A DNA stretch of 64,000 nucleotides, taken from positions 1 through 64,000 of the forward strand of contig NZ_JAGGOT010000035.1 in assembly GCF_018614195.1 (NCBI RefSeq), read 5' to 3'. Origin of the DNA: Streptomyces sp. ISL-43. GTDB lineage: Bacteria; Actinomycetota; Actinomycetes; Streptomycetales; Streptomycetaceae. The notes under the pieces are model-generated. The model did no database searches. It was not told the origin of the DNA and saw only the letters and a list, made by a program, of their open reading frames with translations. This document shows, piece after piece, positions 27,585 to 36,228 of the stretch; within the stretch, counting starts at the first letter, position 1, and every line of letters begins with the position of its first letter. The translations under genes were made by a program, and so were the position numbers.

Positions 27585-28256
27585 GTGGAGACGGCTGACA
27601 TCACCGGGAGCGGCGGCGACGCGGACGGCGGCACGGGCAGGGACCACGGCACCGGAGCCGACGGCGGCATCCGGTGGCTGGCGGACTGGGACGCCTGGTA
27701 CGTCAGTCTGACCTTCGCCCGGGGCATCGGCCCCGAGGAACTGGCCGCGCGACTCGGCGCGATACCCGGCGTCCACCCCGGGCCACTGGGCGCCATCGAC
27801 GCGTGGAGCATGGTCACCGAGACCGTGGACGGCGACGGCGTGGCCCGCGTCGGCAGCTGGGGCGGCTGGTCCTTCGCCATCGAACACGGCATGCCGGCCG
27901 GGGCGCAGCGCCTCGCCGAGATCTCCCGCGGCGGCGCCGAGGCCGTCCACCTCGACCCGCAGCCGGACCACCCGCCCAAGCAGTTCGCGTACGCCCGCGA
28001 CGGCGAGCTCGTCTGCTGCTTCGGCCTCGGTGAGGAGTGCTGGCGCGGCGGCCACCGGCCCGACTTCCTCCTGCCGGAGCTGGTCGAGGCCAAGATCCTC
28101 ACCCCGGACGGCGGCTGCGCCCGCCCCGAGGGGGAACCGTACGAGGACCGGGACCGCCTCACCCTCCGCGTCCTGGAGCACCGCTTCGCGCTGTCCCTCC
28201 CGCGCCGCCTCGTCGAGGAGGCCTCCCTGCCGGCCTTCGTGACCTGCGCCCAGTGA
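27585..28256 (+). CDS. DUF6461 protein
   Basis: 223 residues from GTG 27585, with GGGAGGG eight or so bases upstream. The conserved part (about residues 30-215) contains SWGGWSFAIEHG and CCFGLGEECWRGG, which I associate with the actinobacterial family DUF6461. No signal peptide, membrane helix or catalytic motif is visible. The first 28 residues are Gly/Asp-rich. It lies between a TetR regulator and a minimal HTH gene without operon-type overlap. Function is unknown. Confidence 0.75.
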   Translation: METADITGSGGDADGGTGRDHGTGADGGIRWLADWDAWYVSLTFARGIGPEELAARLGAIPGVHPGPLGAIDAWSMVTETVDGDGVARVGSWGGWSFAIEHGMPAGAQRLAEISRGGAEAVHLDPQPDHPPKQFAYARDGELVCCFGLGEECWRGGHRPDFLLPELVEAKILTPDGGCARPEGEPYEDRDRLTLRVLEHRFALSLPRRLVEEASLPAFVTCAQ

Positions 28257-28394
28257 TCCTCGCCACCGCATCGGTTTCGCCGGTCGGGTATTGGTTGATC
28301 TTATGCTCGGGTTTACGCGCGTCCGCTGGTTTTGCGGCCGATGAGCGACTTTGATGGGTTTGCCAGGCCTCGTACCGGAGCAGGGGGACCACTC

Positions 28395-28670
28395 ATGGGC
28401 ACCGACCGCAGCCAGAAGGACAGTTCGGACGACATCACCAGCACCGCCACCGCACCCACCCTCATCGGTTCCGTCCAGAGGGCGCTGCGTCTCGTGGAAG
28501 CGATGTACGCGGAGGGCGGGGCGACCGCCAAGAGGCTCGCGCGCCTCACGGGTATCCCGCTGCCCACCGTCTACCACTTGCTGCGCACCCTCAGCCACGA
28601 GGGCTACGTGCAGCGAGAGGGCGGAGCCTTCCGGCTCGCGGACGGTCTGCCACTGCCTCTCGCCTCGTGA
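28395..28670 (+). CDS. Minimal IclR-type helix-turn-helix protein
   Basis: 91 residues from ATG 28395, with GGGGA six or so bases before. It is essentially one IclR-type winged HTH (SVQRALRLVEAMYAEGGATA, IPLPTVYHLLRTLSHEGYVQ) without the effector domain that normally follows, making the protein about one third of the usual IclR length. Similar short proteins exist in streptomycetes, so this is a family form rather than a clear truncation. It precedes the roadblock cluster by 208 bp and is a candidate regulator of it. Confidence 0.75.
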   Translation: MGTDRSQKDSSDDITSTATAPTLIGSVQRALRLVEAMYAEGGATAKRLARLTGIPLPTVYHLLRTLSHEGYVQREGGAFRLADGLPLPLAS

Positions 28671-28837
28671 ATTCGGGTTCCGTATGACCGGCGCGGAGCG
28701 GATGGATCAACGCAATGATCAAATTCCGATGGGTTCCGGCCAAGCTGTCACGTGCTACCGCGCATGTTCCAGCGGAAAATGCCAGAACCCCCTTCCGCAC
28801 TGTGGAAGTTGAGTAAGTTCCTCCTGTCGCGCCGTAC

Positions 28838-28858
28838 GACCGTGCACCACGCACGGTC
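28838..28858 (+). promoter_or_regulatory. Inverted repeat before the first roadblock gene
   Basis: GACCGTGC and GCACGGTC with a 5-base spacer lie 20 bp upstream of the GTG start, just before the ribosome site GGGAGGGGA. It may be an operator for the minimal HTH protein or a leader hairpin. Confidence 0.4.
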
Positions 28859-28878
28859 CGGCCGGGAGGGGAGCCCGC

Positions 28879-29277
28879 GTGCCCGGGATCGACGAATGCC
28901 TGCTCGAAGCCATGGCCCTGCCTGGTGCGAGGGGGGCCGCGCTGGTCGACTGGAGCAGCGGGCTGGCCCTCGGCACCATCGGGGACTCACCGGTGGGGGA
29001 CCACGAGACCACCGCCGCCGAGACCGCCGAGCTGGCCAGGGCGGCCGCCGAGTACGAGTCCTTCGCCCCGGCGGAACCAGGCTCGGGCGAAGCCGCCGGA
29101 CCGCCCGTCGAGGACCTGATCGTCACCACCCGGACCGGCTACCACGTGCTCCGCTTCGTCGAGACCAGCTTCGACAGCAGCGTCTTCCTACACCTGTGGC
29201 TCGACCGGGCCGACGGCAACCTCGCCCTCGCCCGGCACAGACTCCGGTCCCTGGCCGAGGGGCTGGTGCTCAAGTGA
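28879..29277 (+). CDS. Roadblock/LC7-like protein 1
   Basis: 132 residues from GTG 28879, with GGAGGGGA upstream. The fold signature is GARGAALVDWSSGLALGTIG at the N-terminus and a beta-rich middle (DLIVTTRTGYHVLRFVE), resembling the third roadblock protein of the cluster (GAALVDYSSGMALGTVG). Roadblock proteins of the MglB type form dimers that act on small Ras-like GTPases or assemble with them. A 25-residue acidic insert (TAELARAAAEYESFAPAEPG) distinguishes it. Its stop overlaps the next start (GTGA), so the two are coupled. Confidence 0.72.
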   Translation: MPGIDECLLEAMALPGARGAALVDWSSGLALGTIGDSPVGDHETTAAETAELARAAAEYESFAPAEPGSGEAAGPPVEDLIVTTRTGYHVLRFVETSFDSSVFLHLWLDRADGNLALARHRLRSLAEGLVLK

Positions 29278-30119
29278 ACGCGGCGGCCCTGCCCCCCGGT
29301 GCCCCGGCTCCTTCCGGGACCCCCGCCCTCCCCGACGGCCAGGCCGGCACCCCGGCCGCCGTCTCGCCCCTGCTCACCCGGCTCGCCGCCGAGCGCGCCA
29401 CCGGCGCGCTGCTCCGCGAGCGAGGCACCCTCTTCCTGGAGGACGGCCGCGTCGTGCACGCCGAGAGTCCGGCCACCCCCGGCCTCGACGTCCTGCTCAC
29501 CACCGGCGGCGGCCTCACCCCCGAGCGCTGGACCGACGCCGTGAACAAGGCCGGCGCCCGCCGCCAGGTCGCCCGCTTCCTCGTCGACAGCGGAGGCATG
29601 GCGGGCGGCGAGCTGGAGATCTGCCACCTCGCCGCGATATTCGACGCCGCCTTCTTCGCGCTCTCCCCGGGCAGCGGCCCCTCCCGCTTCCGCCGCGGGG
29701 CCACGCACTGGATCGGCTCCGTCCGTTCCGTTCCGGCCGACGCCGTCGAGCGGGAGACCCGGCGCCGCCGGGAACTGCTCGACGCGGTCTGGCCCTACCC
29801 GCTGCTGGACACCTCCCCGGTCGTGCCCCGGGCCGCCGCCCCCGGCCAGACCGTCACCGCCCGGCAGCGGATCCTGCTGGACCAGGCGGACGGCGTACGG
29901 ACACCGGCCGACCTGGCGTGGGTGCTGGGCCGGCCGGCCTTCCACACCCTGCTCGACGTACGGCGCCTGGCGGCGGCCGGACTGGTCGAGACCCCGTCCG
30001 CGCCGGCGGCCCCGGCCGCCGCACCCGAAGCACTCCTGCCCGACTGGATGACGCAGGCGCAGTCCCCGGATGTGGCGTTGCTGCGCCGGTTACGCGACGC
30101 ACTGGAGGCAAGCCTGTGA
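29274..30119 (+). CDS. DUF4388-like protein in the roadblock cluster
   Basis: 281 residues from GTG 29274, overlapping the previous stop. The N-terminal half looks like a PatA/DUF4388-type domain (LAAERATGALLRERGTLFLE, DGRVVHAESPATPGLDVLL), the kind of module that accompanies roadblock proteins and GTPases in signalling. The C-terminal half has a winged-helix-like segment (TARQRILLDQADGVRTPADL). No signal peptide or membrane helix is present. The stop overlaps or abuts the next gene. I cannot assign a reaction; a scaffolding or regulatory role is inferred. Confidence 0.65.
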   Translation: MNAAALPPGAPAPSGTPALPDGQAGTPAAVSPLLTRLAAERATGALLRERGTLFLEDGRVVHAESPATPGLDVLLTTGGGLTPERWTDAVNKAGARRQVARFLVDSGGMAGGELEICHLAAIFDAAFFALSPGSGPSRFRRGATHWIGSVRSVPADAVERETRRRRELLDAVWPYPLLDTSPVVPRAAAPGQTVTARQRILLDQADGVRTPADLAWVLGRPAFHTLLDVRRLAAAGLVETPSAPAAPAAAPEALLPDWMTQAQSPDVALLRRLRDALEASL

Positions 30120-30190
30120 GGCTCCCGCTGCGACCGGCCCAGCGCGGCGACCGCTCCGAGCGGAGGCAGCCCGAAAGGAGGAAGGCCGAC

Positions 30191-30607
30191 ATGAGCACGG
30201 TGCCCGCCGAAGCGGAGGCCGAGATACTCGCCGAGCTGGCACGGCTTCGGGCCCGCGTCCCCCAGCTCACCGGTGCCCTCGCCGCCAGCGCCGACGGCCT
30301 GGTCCTGGCCCACGACAGCGCCGCCACCGAAGCCGAGTCCGTCGCCGCCCTGACCGCGGCCGCCCTCGGGGTGGCCCAGCGGCTCAGCGACTGCACGGGC
30401 CAGGGCGGTTTCCGCGAGCTGCTCGTGCGCGGCGAGGACGGCTACGTCGCCACCTACGCGGCGGGCGACGCCGCGGTCCTGACGCTGATAGCCGAGTCGC
30501 GCGTCAACGTCGGCCGGCTCCACCTCGAGGCCCGGCGCTCCAGCCTGCGCATAGCCGAGCTGATCGACCGCAGCCTCGGCCGGCGGGGCCTCGGCGCCAT
30601 CACATAG
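30191..30607 (+). CDS. Roadblock/LC7 protein 2
   Basis: 138 residues from ATG 30191, chosen for the excellent AAAGGAGG eight or so bases upstream. A GTG at 30116, coupled to the previous stop, would add 25 basic residues. It is a canonical bacterial roadblock domain (LTGALAASADGLVLAHD, ATYAAGDAAVLTLIAES, IAELIDRSLGRR). In conservon-type loci this domain is encoded next to a histidine kinase, a DUF742 protein and a GTPase, none of which occur here. Confidence 0.8.
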   Translation: MSTVPAEAEAEILAELARLRARVPQLTGALAASADGLVLAHDSAATEAESVAALTAAALGVAQRLSDCTGQGGFRELLVRGEDGYVATYAAGDAAVLTLIAESRVNVGRLHLEARRSSLRIAELIDRSLGRRGLGAIT

Positions 30608-30728
30608 CCGGGCGATCGTGCTCCCGGCCGGGCGAGCCCCGGGCCGGGCGCCCCCGGCGGTTCCCTCCCGACCACGTACCTCCGTACCGCCCGAGTTCCA
30701 GGACAACCACAAGCAAGAGGAGACACCC

Positions 30729-31103
30729 ATGTCCAATGTGGAGACCGCGCTCAAGGAAGCCACCACCACCATCGACGGCGTGATCGGCGCCGCCCTGGTC
30801 GACTACAGCAGTGGTATGGCGCTGGGCACCGTGGGCGGCGGCAAGGACTTCGACCTCGCGGTCGCCGCCGCGGGCAACACCGACGTGGTGCGCTCCAAGG
30901 TGCGCACGATGGAGCTGCTCGGTCTGAAGGACGAGATCGAGGACATCCTGATCACCCTCGGAACCCAGTACCACCTGATCAGGCTGCTGAAGGCCCGGGG
31001 CTCCTCGGGGCTCTTCATCTACCTCGCACTCGACAAGGGGCGGGCGAACCTGGCGATGGCCCGCCACCAGCTGAAGAAGATCGAGACGGAACTGGAAGTG
31101 TGA
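30729..31103 (+). CDS. Roadblock/LC7-like protein 3
   Basis: 124 residues from ATG 30729, with AGAGGAG upstream. The core GVIGAALVDYSSGMALGTVG and the C-terminal LDKGRANLAMARHQLKKIE closely parallel roadblock protein 1, so the two are probably paralogues flanking protein 2. A strong hairpin follows, making this the last gene of the unit. It is probably a small cytosolic dimer. The partner GTPase must be encoded elsewhere if there is one. Confidence 0.75.
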   Translation: MSNVETALKEATTTIDGVIGAALVDYSSGMALGTVGGGKDFDLAVAAAGNTDVVRSKVRTMELLGLKDEIEDILITLGTQYHLIRLLKARGSSGLFIYLALDKGRANLAMARHQLKKIETELEV

Positions 31104-31120
31104 CCCGATGACGGCGAGGT

Positions 31121-31150
31121 GGCGGACGGCTGAACTCATTGCCGTCCGCC
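31121..31150 (+). terminator. Hairpin terminator after the roadblock cluster
   Basis: GGCGGACGGC and GCCGTCCGCC form a perfect 10-bp stem with a 10-base loop, 17 bases after the last stop. Confidence 0.75.
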
Positions 31151-31184
31151 CCGGCGGCTTCTTATATATGTCCGAGATGACCGA

Positions 31185-31212
31185 TTTCTGTGATCTCGTT
31201 ACAGAGTAGGAT
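31185..31212 (+). promoter_or_regulatory. Promoter of the GT2-TagF gene
   Basis: TTTCTG and TAGGAT lie 16 bp apart in an unusually AT-rich stretch about 50 bp upstream of the start codon. Assigned by eye. Confidence 0.4.
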
Positions 31213-31264
31213 GCTGCAATCGGCTGATCATCACAATGTAAATACGCTGGAGAACTAGCCACCC

Positions 31265-34200
31265 ATGCCCCCGCGCCTGAGTATCGTCGTCCCCGTCTAC
31301 AACGTCGAGCTCTATCTCGACGAATGCCTGGAGTCCATCGCAGCGCAGACATTCGACGACTTCGAAGTCGTGCTCGTCGATGACGGTTCCACCGACGACA
31401 GTGCGGCACTGGCACAGGCTTTCGTCGACCGCGACGACCGCTTCCGGCTGGTTCTCCAGAAGAACGCGGGACTCGGGGCCGCCCGCAACGTCGGCGCCCG
31501 CCACATCACCCCGGGCACCGAGTACCTGGCCTTCGTCGACAGCGACGACACCATGCCGTCGTACGCGTACCAGCGGCTGATCGACGCCCTCGACGAGACC
31601 GGCTCCGACTTCGCCGCCGGCAACGTCAAGCGCTTCCGCTCCGTCGGCATGCAGCAGTCCTGGGGCCACCGCACGGCTTTCGCCAACACCAAGCTGAAGA
31701 CCCACATCTCCAAGTTCCCGGCGCTGGTCACCGACCGCACCGCGTGGAACAAGGTCTACCGGCGCACCTTCTGGGACGAGCACGGCTTCCAGTACCCGGA
31801 GGGCATCCTCTACGAGGACGCCCCCGTCAGCATTCCCGCGCACTACTTCGCCGCCAGCGTCGACATCCTCAGTGAGTGCGTCTACCACTGGCGCGTCCGC
31901 GAGACCGGCGAGCGCTCCATCACCCAGCGCTCCACCGACCCGGTCTCGGTCATCGACCGGGTGGCCTCCGTACGCCTGGTGCGAGAGGCGCTCCAGAGCA
32001 AGCAGGGTGCCGCGTACGCCCGCTACCTGCGCGAGTACGACCGCAACGTGCTGAGCGAGGAACTCCCGCTCATCTACAAGTACGTGGCCGAGGCCGGCCC
32101 CGACTTCCGCGCGGCCTTCACCAAGGAGGTCGGCGGCCTCATCCGGGAGATCGGCACCGGGCCCTGGTCCGACCTCACCGTCGCCGACCGGCTCAAGGCC
32201 TACCTCGCCGCAGAGGGCAGGATCGAGGAGTTCATCGCCCTCTTCCGCCACCAGCGCGACTTCACCTACAGCGTGCCCGCGAAGGGACTGGCCCGCCCGC
32301 AGGCCGACTACCCCTTCCTCAAGGCACCCGTCCCCGCGAAGGTCCTCACCCTCGGCCCGCGCGAACGCCGCGTCGTCAGCCGCCTGGAGGAGGCCCACTG
32401 GGCCGACGGCAAGCTGATGCTGCGCGGCTACGCCCTGCCCGGGCACCTTGGTGCCGAGAGCCGCCTCGGCTCGCGCAAGGCGCTGATCTTCCGCGAGAAC
32501 GGCAAGCGCCGCCGGACCGTCGTCACCACCCGTACGGTCGCCTCCCCGATGGCCACCGTGAACTCCCCGCACCTCGCGCTGCGTCACGCCGACTGGGCCG
32601 GTTTCACCGCAGTCGTCGACCCCACCGTCTTCCAGACGGGCGGCAAGTGGAACGAAGGCGAATGGAGCACTTCCGTCGCCGTCACCGGCGCCGGCGGTCT
32701 GCACCGCGCCCGGCTCCGGGGCGGTGAGCACGACAGCGGACAGAATCCGCCCGCGCACTGGGTCGCCCCGGACGTACGGATCGTCCCGAGCGCCGTGGGC
32801 TCCCTCACCGTGCAGGTGGAGATCGTCCGCGCCCGCGCCCTGGACGTCCGCCCGTCCGGTGACGACGCCGTCGAGGTGACGGGCGAGCTCGCCGCCGAGG
32901 TCGGCGCCGGTGCCACCCTGCGCGCCGTGCACGTCTCCACCGGATCCGTGCTCACCTTCCCGATGGAGACCTCCGCCGCCGTCGCCGGCGGCCGGATCCC
33001 CTTCACCGCGCGCGTGCCGCTGGCCGGCCTCGCCGCCGTCCCGGACGCCCCGTGCGAGCCGGGCGACTGGACCCCCGAGCCGTGGAGCCTGTCCGTCGTC
33101 GGCGCCGGGGGCACCGACCACCGGCTGGCGCACGACGAGCGCGGCGGGTTCGCCGGCCTGGTCGTCCCCCTGCCCGGCGAGGATGCCGACCGGGTCCTGT
33201 TCGTCAAGCGCGGCAACACGGGACACCTCACCCTCTCGGTGCAGTTCTCGCCGCCGCTGGTCGACACCGTCGAGGCCAAGGACGGCGCCCTGACGATCCG
33301 GGGCCGCTTCGTCGCGCCCGTCCACGAGCCTTACGAGCTGGTCCTGCACGACTCCTTCGGCCTCGAGTTCAGCTACCCCGTCAGCCGTGACGGCGACGCC
33401 TTCGAAGCCTCCTTCGAGCCTGTGCTCGCGGACGGCTACGCCGGCCGCACCGCGCTGCCGCAGGGCCGCTGGTGGACCACCATGCGCCCCGCCTCCCAGG
33501 GCGGGGCCACCGCGGGCCTGGTCGGCGTCGACCGCGGCGTACCGCTGCAGTTCGCGCCCACCGCCCTGCACTCGGGACCCCACGCCGTCACGGCGCGGGG
33601 CCGCCGGATACGCGTCGAGTCCCGTCTCTACGACCGCCTCGCGCTGATCGCCGACCCGCTGATCAGCCCGCACGACCGCTCGCACTACGCGCAGCGGATC
33701 GCGCGCGACGTGACGTACCCGGCGCAGAGCGCCCTCCCGGTCAAAAACATCGTCGTCTACGACACCTTCCGGGGTCACGGCGCCGGCGACTCGCCCCGCG
33801 CCATCCACGAGGAGCTGGTGCGCCGCGGCGAGAAGCTGGACCACGTCTGGCTGGTGCGCGACGGCCGCGCCGAGGTCCCGGCGACCGCGCGCGCGGTCCA
33901 GTACGACAGCCTCGAATCGTGGGACGTGCTCGCCCGGGCCCGCTACTACGTGGTCAACGACAGCGTTCCGCTCGCCTTCCGGCGCCGTCCCGGGCAGACC
34001 GTCGTACAGACGTGGCACGGCACGCCGCTGAAGCAGATCGGCCACGACTTCATGCACGACTACTACACCAGCCCCGAGGTGCTGGAGGCGCTGGAGCACG
34101 ACAGCGCCCAGTGGTCGCTGCTCGCCTCCCCGGGCTCGTACGCCACGCCCGTCCTCAAGCGGGCGCTCGGCTACGACGGCGAGGTCATCGAGTCCGGCAG

Positions 34201-34828
34201 CCCGCGTACGGACGCGCTGCTGCGGCCCGACCCCGAGCGGATCGCGGAGATCCGCTCGCGGCTCGGCCTGCCGGAAGGCAAGAAGGTCGTCCTGTACATG
34301 CCCACGTGGCGGGAGAACCGCCTGGGCTGGACGGTCGCCTCCGGCTACCGGCTCGACCTGCGGATCGACCTCGACGCGACCCGCCGCGAGCTCGGGGAGG
34401 ATCACGTCCTGCTCGTCCGCGGGCACCACAAGGTCACCGAGCAGGTCCGCGAAGGCGTCCGCGACGGCTTCGTCAAGGACGTGTCGCGCTGGCCCGACCC
34501 CACCGATCTGCTGCTCGTCGCCGACGTCCTGATCTCGGACTACTCCTCCGCGATCTTCGACTTCGTCCACACCGACCGGCCGATCCTGCTCTTCACGTAC
34601 GACCTGGAGCACTACCGCGACACGCTGCGCGGCTTCACCTTCGACTTGGAGAAGAAGGCCCCCGGCCCGCTGCTCAGGGACTCGGCGAGCCTGATCGAGG
34701 CCGTACGGAACGCGGACGCGGTGGGCGCGGAGTACGCGCGGGCGCGGACGGCGTTCCGCGAGGAGTTCTGCGACCTGGACGACGGCCACGCCGCCGAGCG
34801 GGTCGTCGACCGCATGCTCGACATGTAG
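31265..34828 (+). CDS. Bifunctional GT2 glycosyltransferase / TagF-like glycerophosphotransferase
   Basis: 1187 residues. Residues 1 to about 330 are a GT-A family 2 transferase (LSIVVPVYNVELYLDECLES, AFVDSDDTMPSYAY with the metal-binding DSD). A beta-rich middle region follows (about 370-800). The last 380 residues are a CDP-glycerol:polyglycerophosphate transferase (TWHGTPLKQIGHDF, SPRTDALL, MPTWREN, ISDYSSAIFDFVHTDRP). TagF-type enzymes extend teichoic-acid-like polyol-phosphate chains at the inner face of the membrane, and the GT2 part would add sugar decoration or a linkage. Fusion of the two is common in streptomycetes. It stands alone between terminators, with no other wall-polymer gene visible. 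Confidence 0.88.
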   Translation: MPPRLSIVVPVYNVELYLDECLESIAAQTFDDFEVVLVDDGSTDDSAALAQAFVDRDDRFRLVLQKNAGLGAARNVGARHITPGTEYLAFVDSDDTMPSYAYQRLIDALDETGSDFAAGNVKRFRSVGMQQSWGHRTAFANTKLKTHISKFPALVTDRTAWNKVYRRTFWDEHGFQYPEGILYEDAPVSIPAHYFAASVDILSECVYHWRVRETGERSITQRSTDPVSVIDRVASVRLVREALQSKQGAAYARYLREYDRNVLSEELPLIYKYVAEAGPDFRAAFTKEVGGLIREIGTGPWSDLTVADRLKAYLAAEGRIEEFIALFRHQRDFTYSVPAKGLARPQADYPFLKAPVPAKVLTLGPRERRVVSRLEEAHWADGKLMLRGYALPGHLGAESRLGSRKALIFRENGKRRRTVVTTRTVASPMATVNSPHLALRHADWAGFTAVVDPTVFQTGGKWNEGEWSTSVAVTGAGGLHRARLRGGEHDSGQNPPAHWVAPDVRIVPSAVGSLTVQVEIVRARALDVRPSGDDAVEVTGELAAEVGAGATLRAVHVSTGSVLTFPMETSAAVAGGRIPFTARVPLAGLAAVPDAPCEPGDWTPEPWSLSVVGAGGTDHRLAHDERGGFAGLVVPLPGEDADRVLFVKRGNTGHLTLSVQFSPPLVDTVEAKDGALTIRGRFVAPVHEPYELVLHDSFGLEFSYPVSRDGDAFEASFEPVLADGYAGRTALPQGRWWTTMRPASQGGATAGLVGVDRGVPLQFAPTALHSGPHAVTARGRRIRVESRLYDRLALIADPLISPHDRSHYAQRIARDVTYPAQSALPVKNIVVYDTFRGHGAGDSPRAIHEELVRRGEKLDHVWLVRDGRAEVPATARAVQYDSLESWDVLARARYYVVNDSVPLAFRRRPGQTVVQTWHGTPLKQIGHDFMHDYYTSPEVLEALEHDSAQWSLLASPGSYATPVLKRALGYDGEVIESGSPRTDALLRPDPERIAEIRSRLGLPEGKKVVLYMPTWRENRLGWTVASGYRLDLRIDLDATRRELGEDHVLLVRGHHKVTEQVREGVRDGFVKDVSRWPDPTDLLLVADVLISDYSSAIFDFVHTDRPILLFTYDLEHYRDTLRGFTFDLEKKAPGPLLRDSASLIEAVRNADAVGAEYARARTAFREEFCDLDDGHAAERVVDRMLDM

Positions 34829-34853
34829 CCCACAGGAGTGCGATCCAGACCGG

Positions 34854-34908
34854 ATGAAGACCGGCCCCGGCCCCGCCGATGAGTTTCGGGGCCGGGGCCG
34901 GTCTTCAT
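34854..34908 (+). terminator. Long perfect hairpin terminator
   Basis: 22-bp arms (left arm begins ATGAAGACCGGCCCCGG) with an 11-base loop, 25 bases after the TagF stop. It is the longest uninterrupted stem seen in the window. Confidence 0.85.
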
Positions 34909-34950
34909 GTACGGGACGCGATCCCGCACACACGCACTCTGGAGGCAGTC

Positions 34951-35433
34951 ATGGCGAGCAACGGATTCACCACGTGTCTGTGGTTCGACGGCCAGGCGGA
35001 AGCCGCCGCCGACTACTACCTGTCGGTCTTCAAGGACGGCAAGCTCGGCCGCGTCGGCCGCTACACCGAGGCGGGCCCCGGCCCGGAGGGCGAGGTCCTG
35101 GTCGTCGAGTTCGAGATCAACGGACAGAAGTTCGTCGGCCTCAACGGCGGCCCGGAATTCACCTTCTCCGAGGCCGTCTCCTTCCAGATCCACTGCGCCG
35201 ACGAAGCGGAGGCGGACTACTACTACGCCACGCTGACGAGCAACGGCGGCGCGGAATCCGCCTGCGGCTGGGTCAAGGACAAGTTCGGGTTGGCCCGGTA
35301 GGTCATCCCGCCGGGTGCCATCGAGCTGATCAGCGACCCGGACCCGAAGCGCGCCGCCCGGGCCACCGAGGCCATGATGAAGATGAAGAAGCTGGACGTG
35401 GCCGAGATGCGGCGCGCGGCCGACGCGGCGTAG
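34951..35433 (+). pseudogene. VOC-family (PhnB-like) protein with an in-frame TAG
   Basis: ATG 34951 follows GGAGG by five bases. The frame reads a normal PhnB/3-demethylubiquinone methyltransferase-like VOC protein (GFTTCLWFDGQAEAAADYYL, GEVLVVEFEINGQKFVGLNG) until TAG at 35299-35301. The same frame then continues with the conserved C-terminus (VIPPGAIELISDPDPKRA, MMKMKKLDVAEMRRAADAA) to a second stop at 35431-35433. Family members usually have Q or WQ just before V(I/V)P, so one CAG to TAG change explains it. The truncated 116-residue product would lack the last strand and helix. Recent inactivation is most likely; readthrough or a sequencing error remains possible. Confidence 0.75.
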
Positions 35434-35453
35434 CAGCCGAGAACGTGGTCGGC

Positions 35454-36185
35454 CTAGGATTCCGCGCCGATCCGGGCCAGGAGCGCCGGCAGGGCCGTGC
35501 CGATCGGCTCGCGGATCACCTCGTCGGCGAGGGAGTCGTACGGGGTCTCCTGCGCGTTCACGATGATCAGGCGGGCCCCGGCCTCCGCGGCCATACCGGC
35601 CAGCGAGGCCGCGGGCTGTACCTGGAGCGTCGACCCGACGGCCACGAAGACCCGGCACCCCTTGGCGATGGCGACGGCCTGCACCAGCACCTCGGGGTCC
35701 AGCCGCTGGCCGAACATCACGGTCGCCGCCTTGAGGATCCCGCCGCACGCGAGGCAGGCGGGATCCTGCGATCCGGCGGCGACCCGGACCAGCGCCTCGT
35801 CCATCCCCGACCGGGCACCACAGGCCGTACACACCACGGCCCGCGCCGTGCCGTGCAGCTCGAACACCTTGCGCGCGGGCATCCCGGCGAGCTGGTGCAG
35901 CCCGTCCACGTTCTGCGTGAGCACCCGCACCGGCGTCCCGCCGCGCTCCAGCTCGGCCACGGCGAGGTGCGCGGAGTTCGGCCGCGCCCCGAGGGCCGCG
36001 ATCTCCGCCCGCATCAGCCAGGACCGGCGCCGGATCTCCGGATCGGCCATGTAGTACTCGTAGGTCACGAGCTTCTCGGCGTCGGGCGCCCGCCGCCACA
36101 GCCCCTGCGGGCCCCGGTAGTCGGGGATCCCGGAATCGGTCGACATCCCGGCCCCGCTGAACACTGCGACGAGTGGCTTTCCCAT
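35454..36185 (-). CDS. cobB: Sir2-family NAD-dependent deacylase
   Basis: 243 residues, the normal bacterial sirtuin length. Visible motifs: GAGMSTDSGIPDYRG (11-25), TQNVDGLH (90-97), catalytic His111 in FELHG, and the zinc site C119/C122/C144/C147. Sirtuins remove acetyl or other acyl groups from protein lysines using NAD, producing nicotinamide and O-acyl-ADP-ribose. The enzyme is cytosolic and not in an operon. The symbol follows the general bacterial sirtuin name; streptomycetes can have more than one. Confidence 0.9.
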   Translation of the reverse strand: MGKPLVAVFSGAGMSTDSGIPDYRGPQGLWRRAPDAEKLVTYEYYMADPEIRRRSWLMRAEIAALGARPNSAHLAVAELERGGTPVRVLTQNVDGLHQLAGMPARKVFELHGTARAVVCTACGARSGMDEALVRVAAGSQDPACLACGGILKAATVMFGQRLDPEVLVQAVAIAKGCRVFVAVGSTLQVQPAASLAGMAAEAGARLIIVNAQETPYDSLADEVIREPIGTALPALLARIGAES

Positions 36186-36228
36186 GCGCCGACTCTAAGG
36201 AGCGCGTACGCCCCGCCGCGATCGAATT

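Noticed and set aside
28879..31103. A complete conservon (kinase, roadblock, DUF742, GTPase)
   Set aside because: No kinase, DUF742 or GTPase gene is present; only roadblock and DUF4388-like genes.
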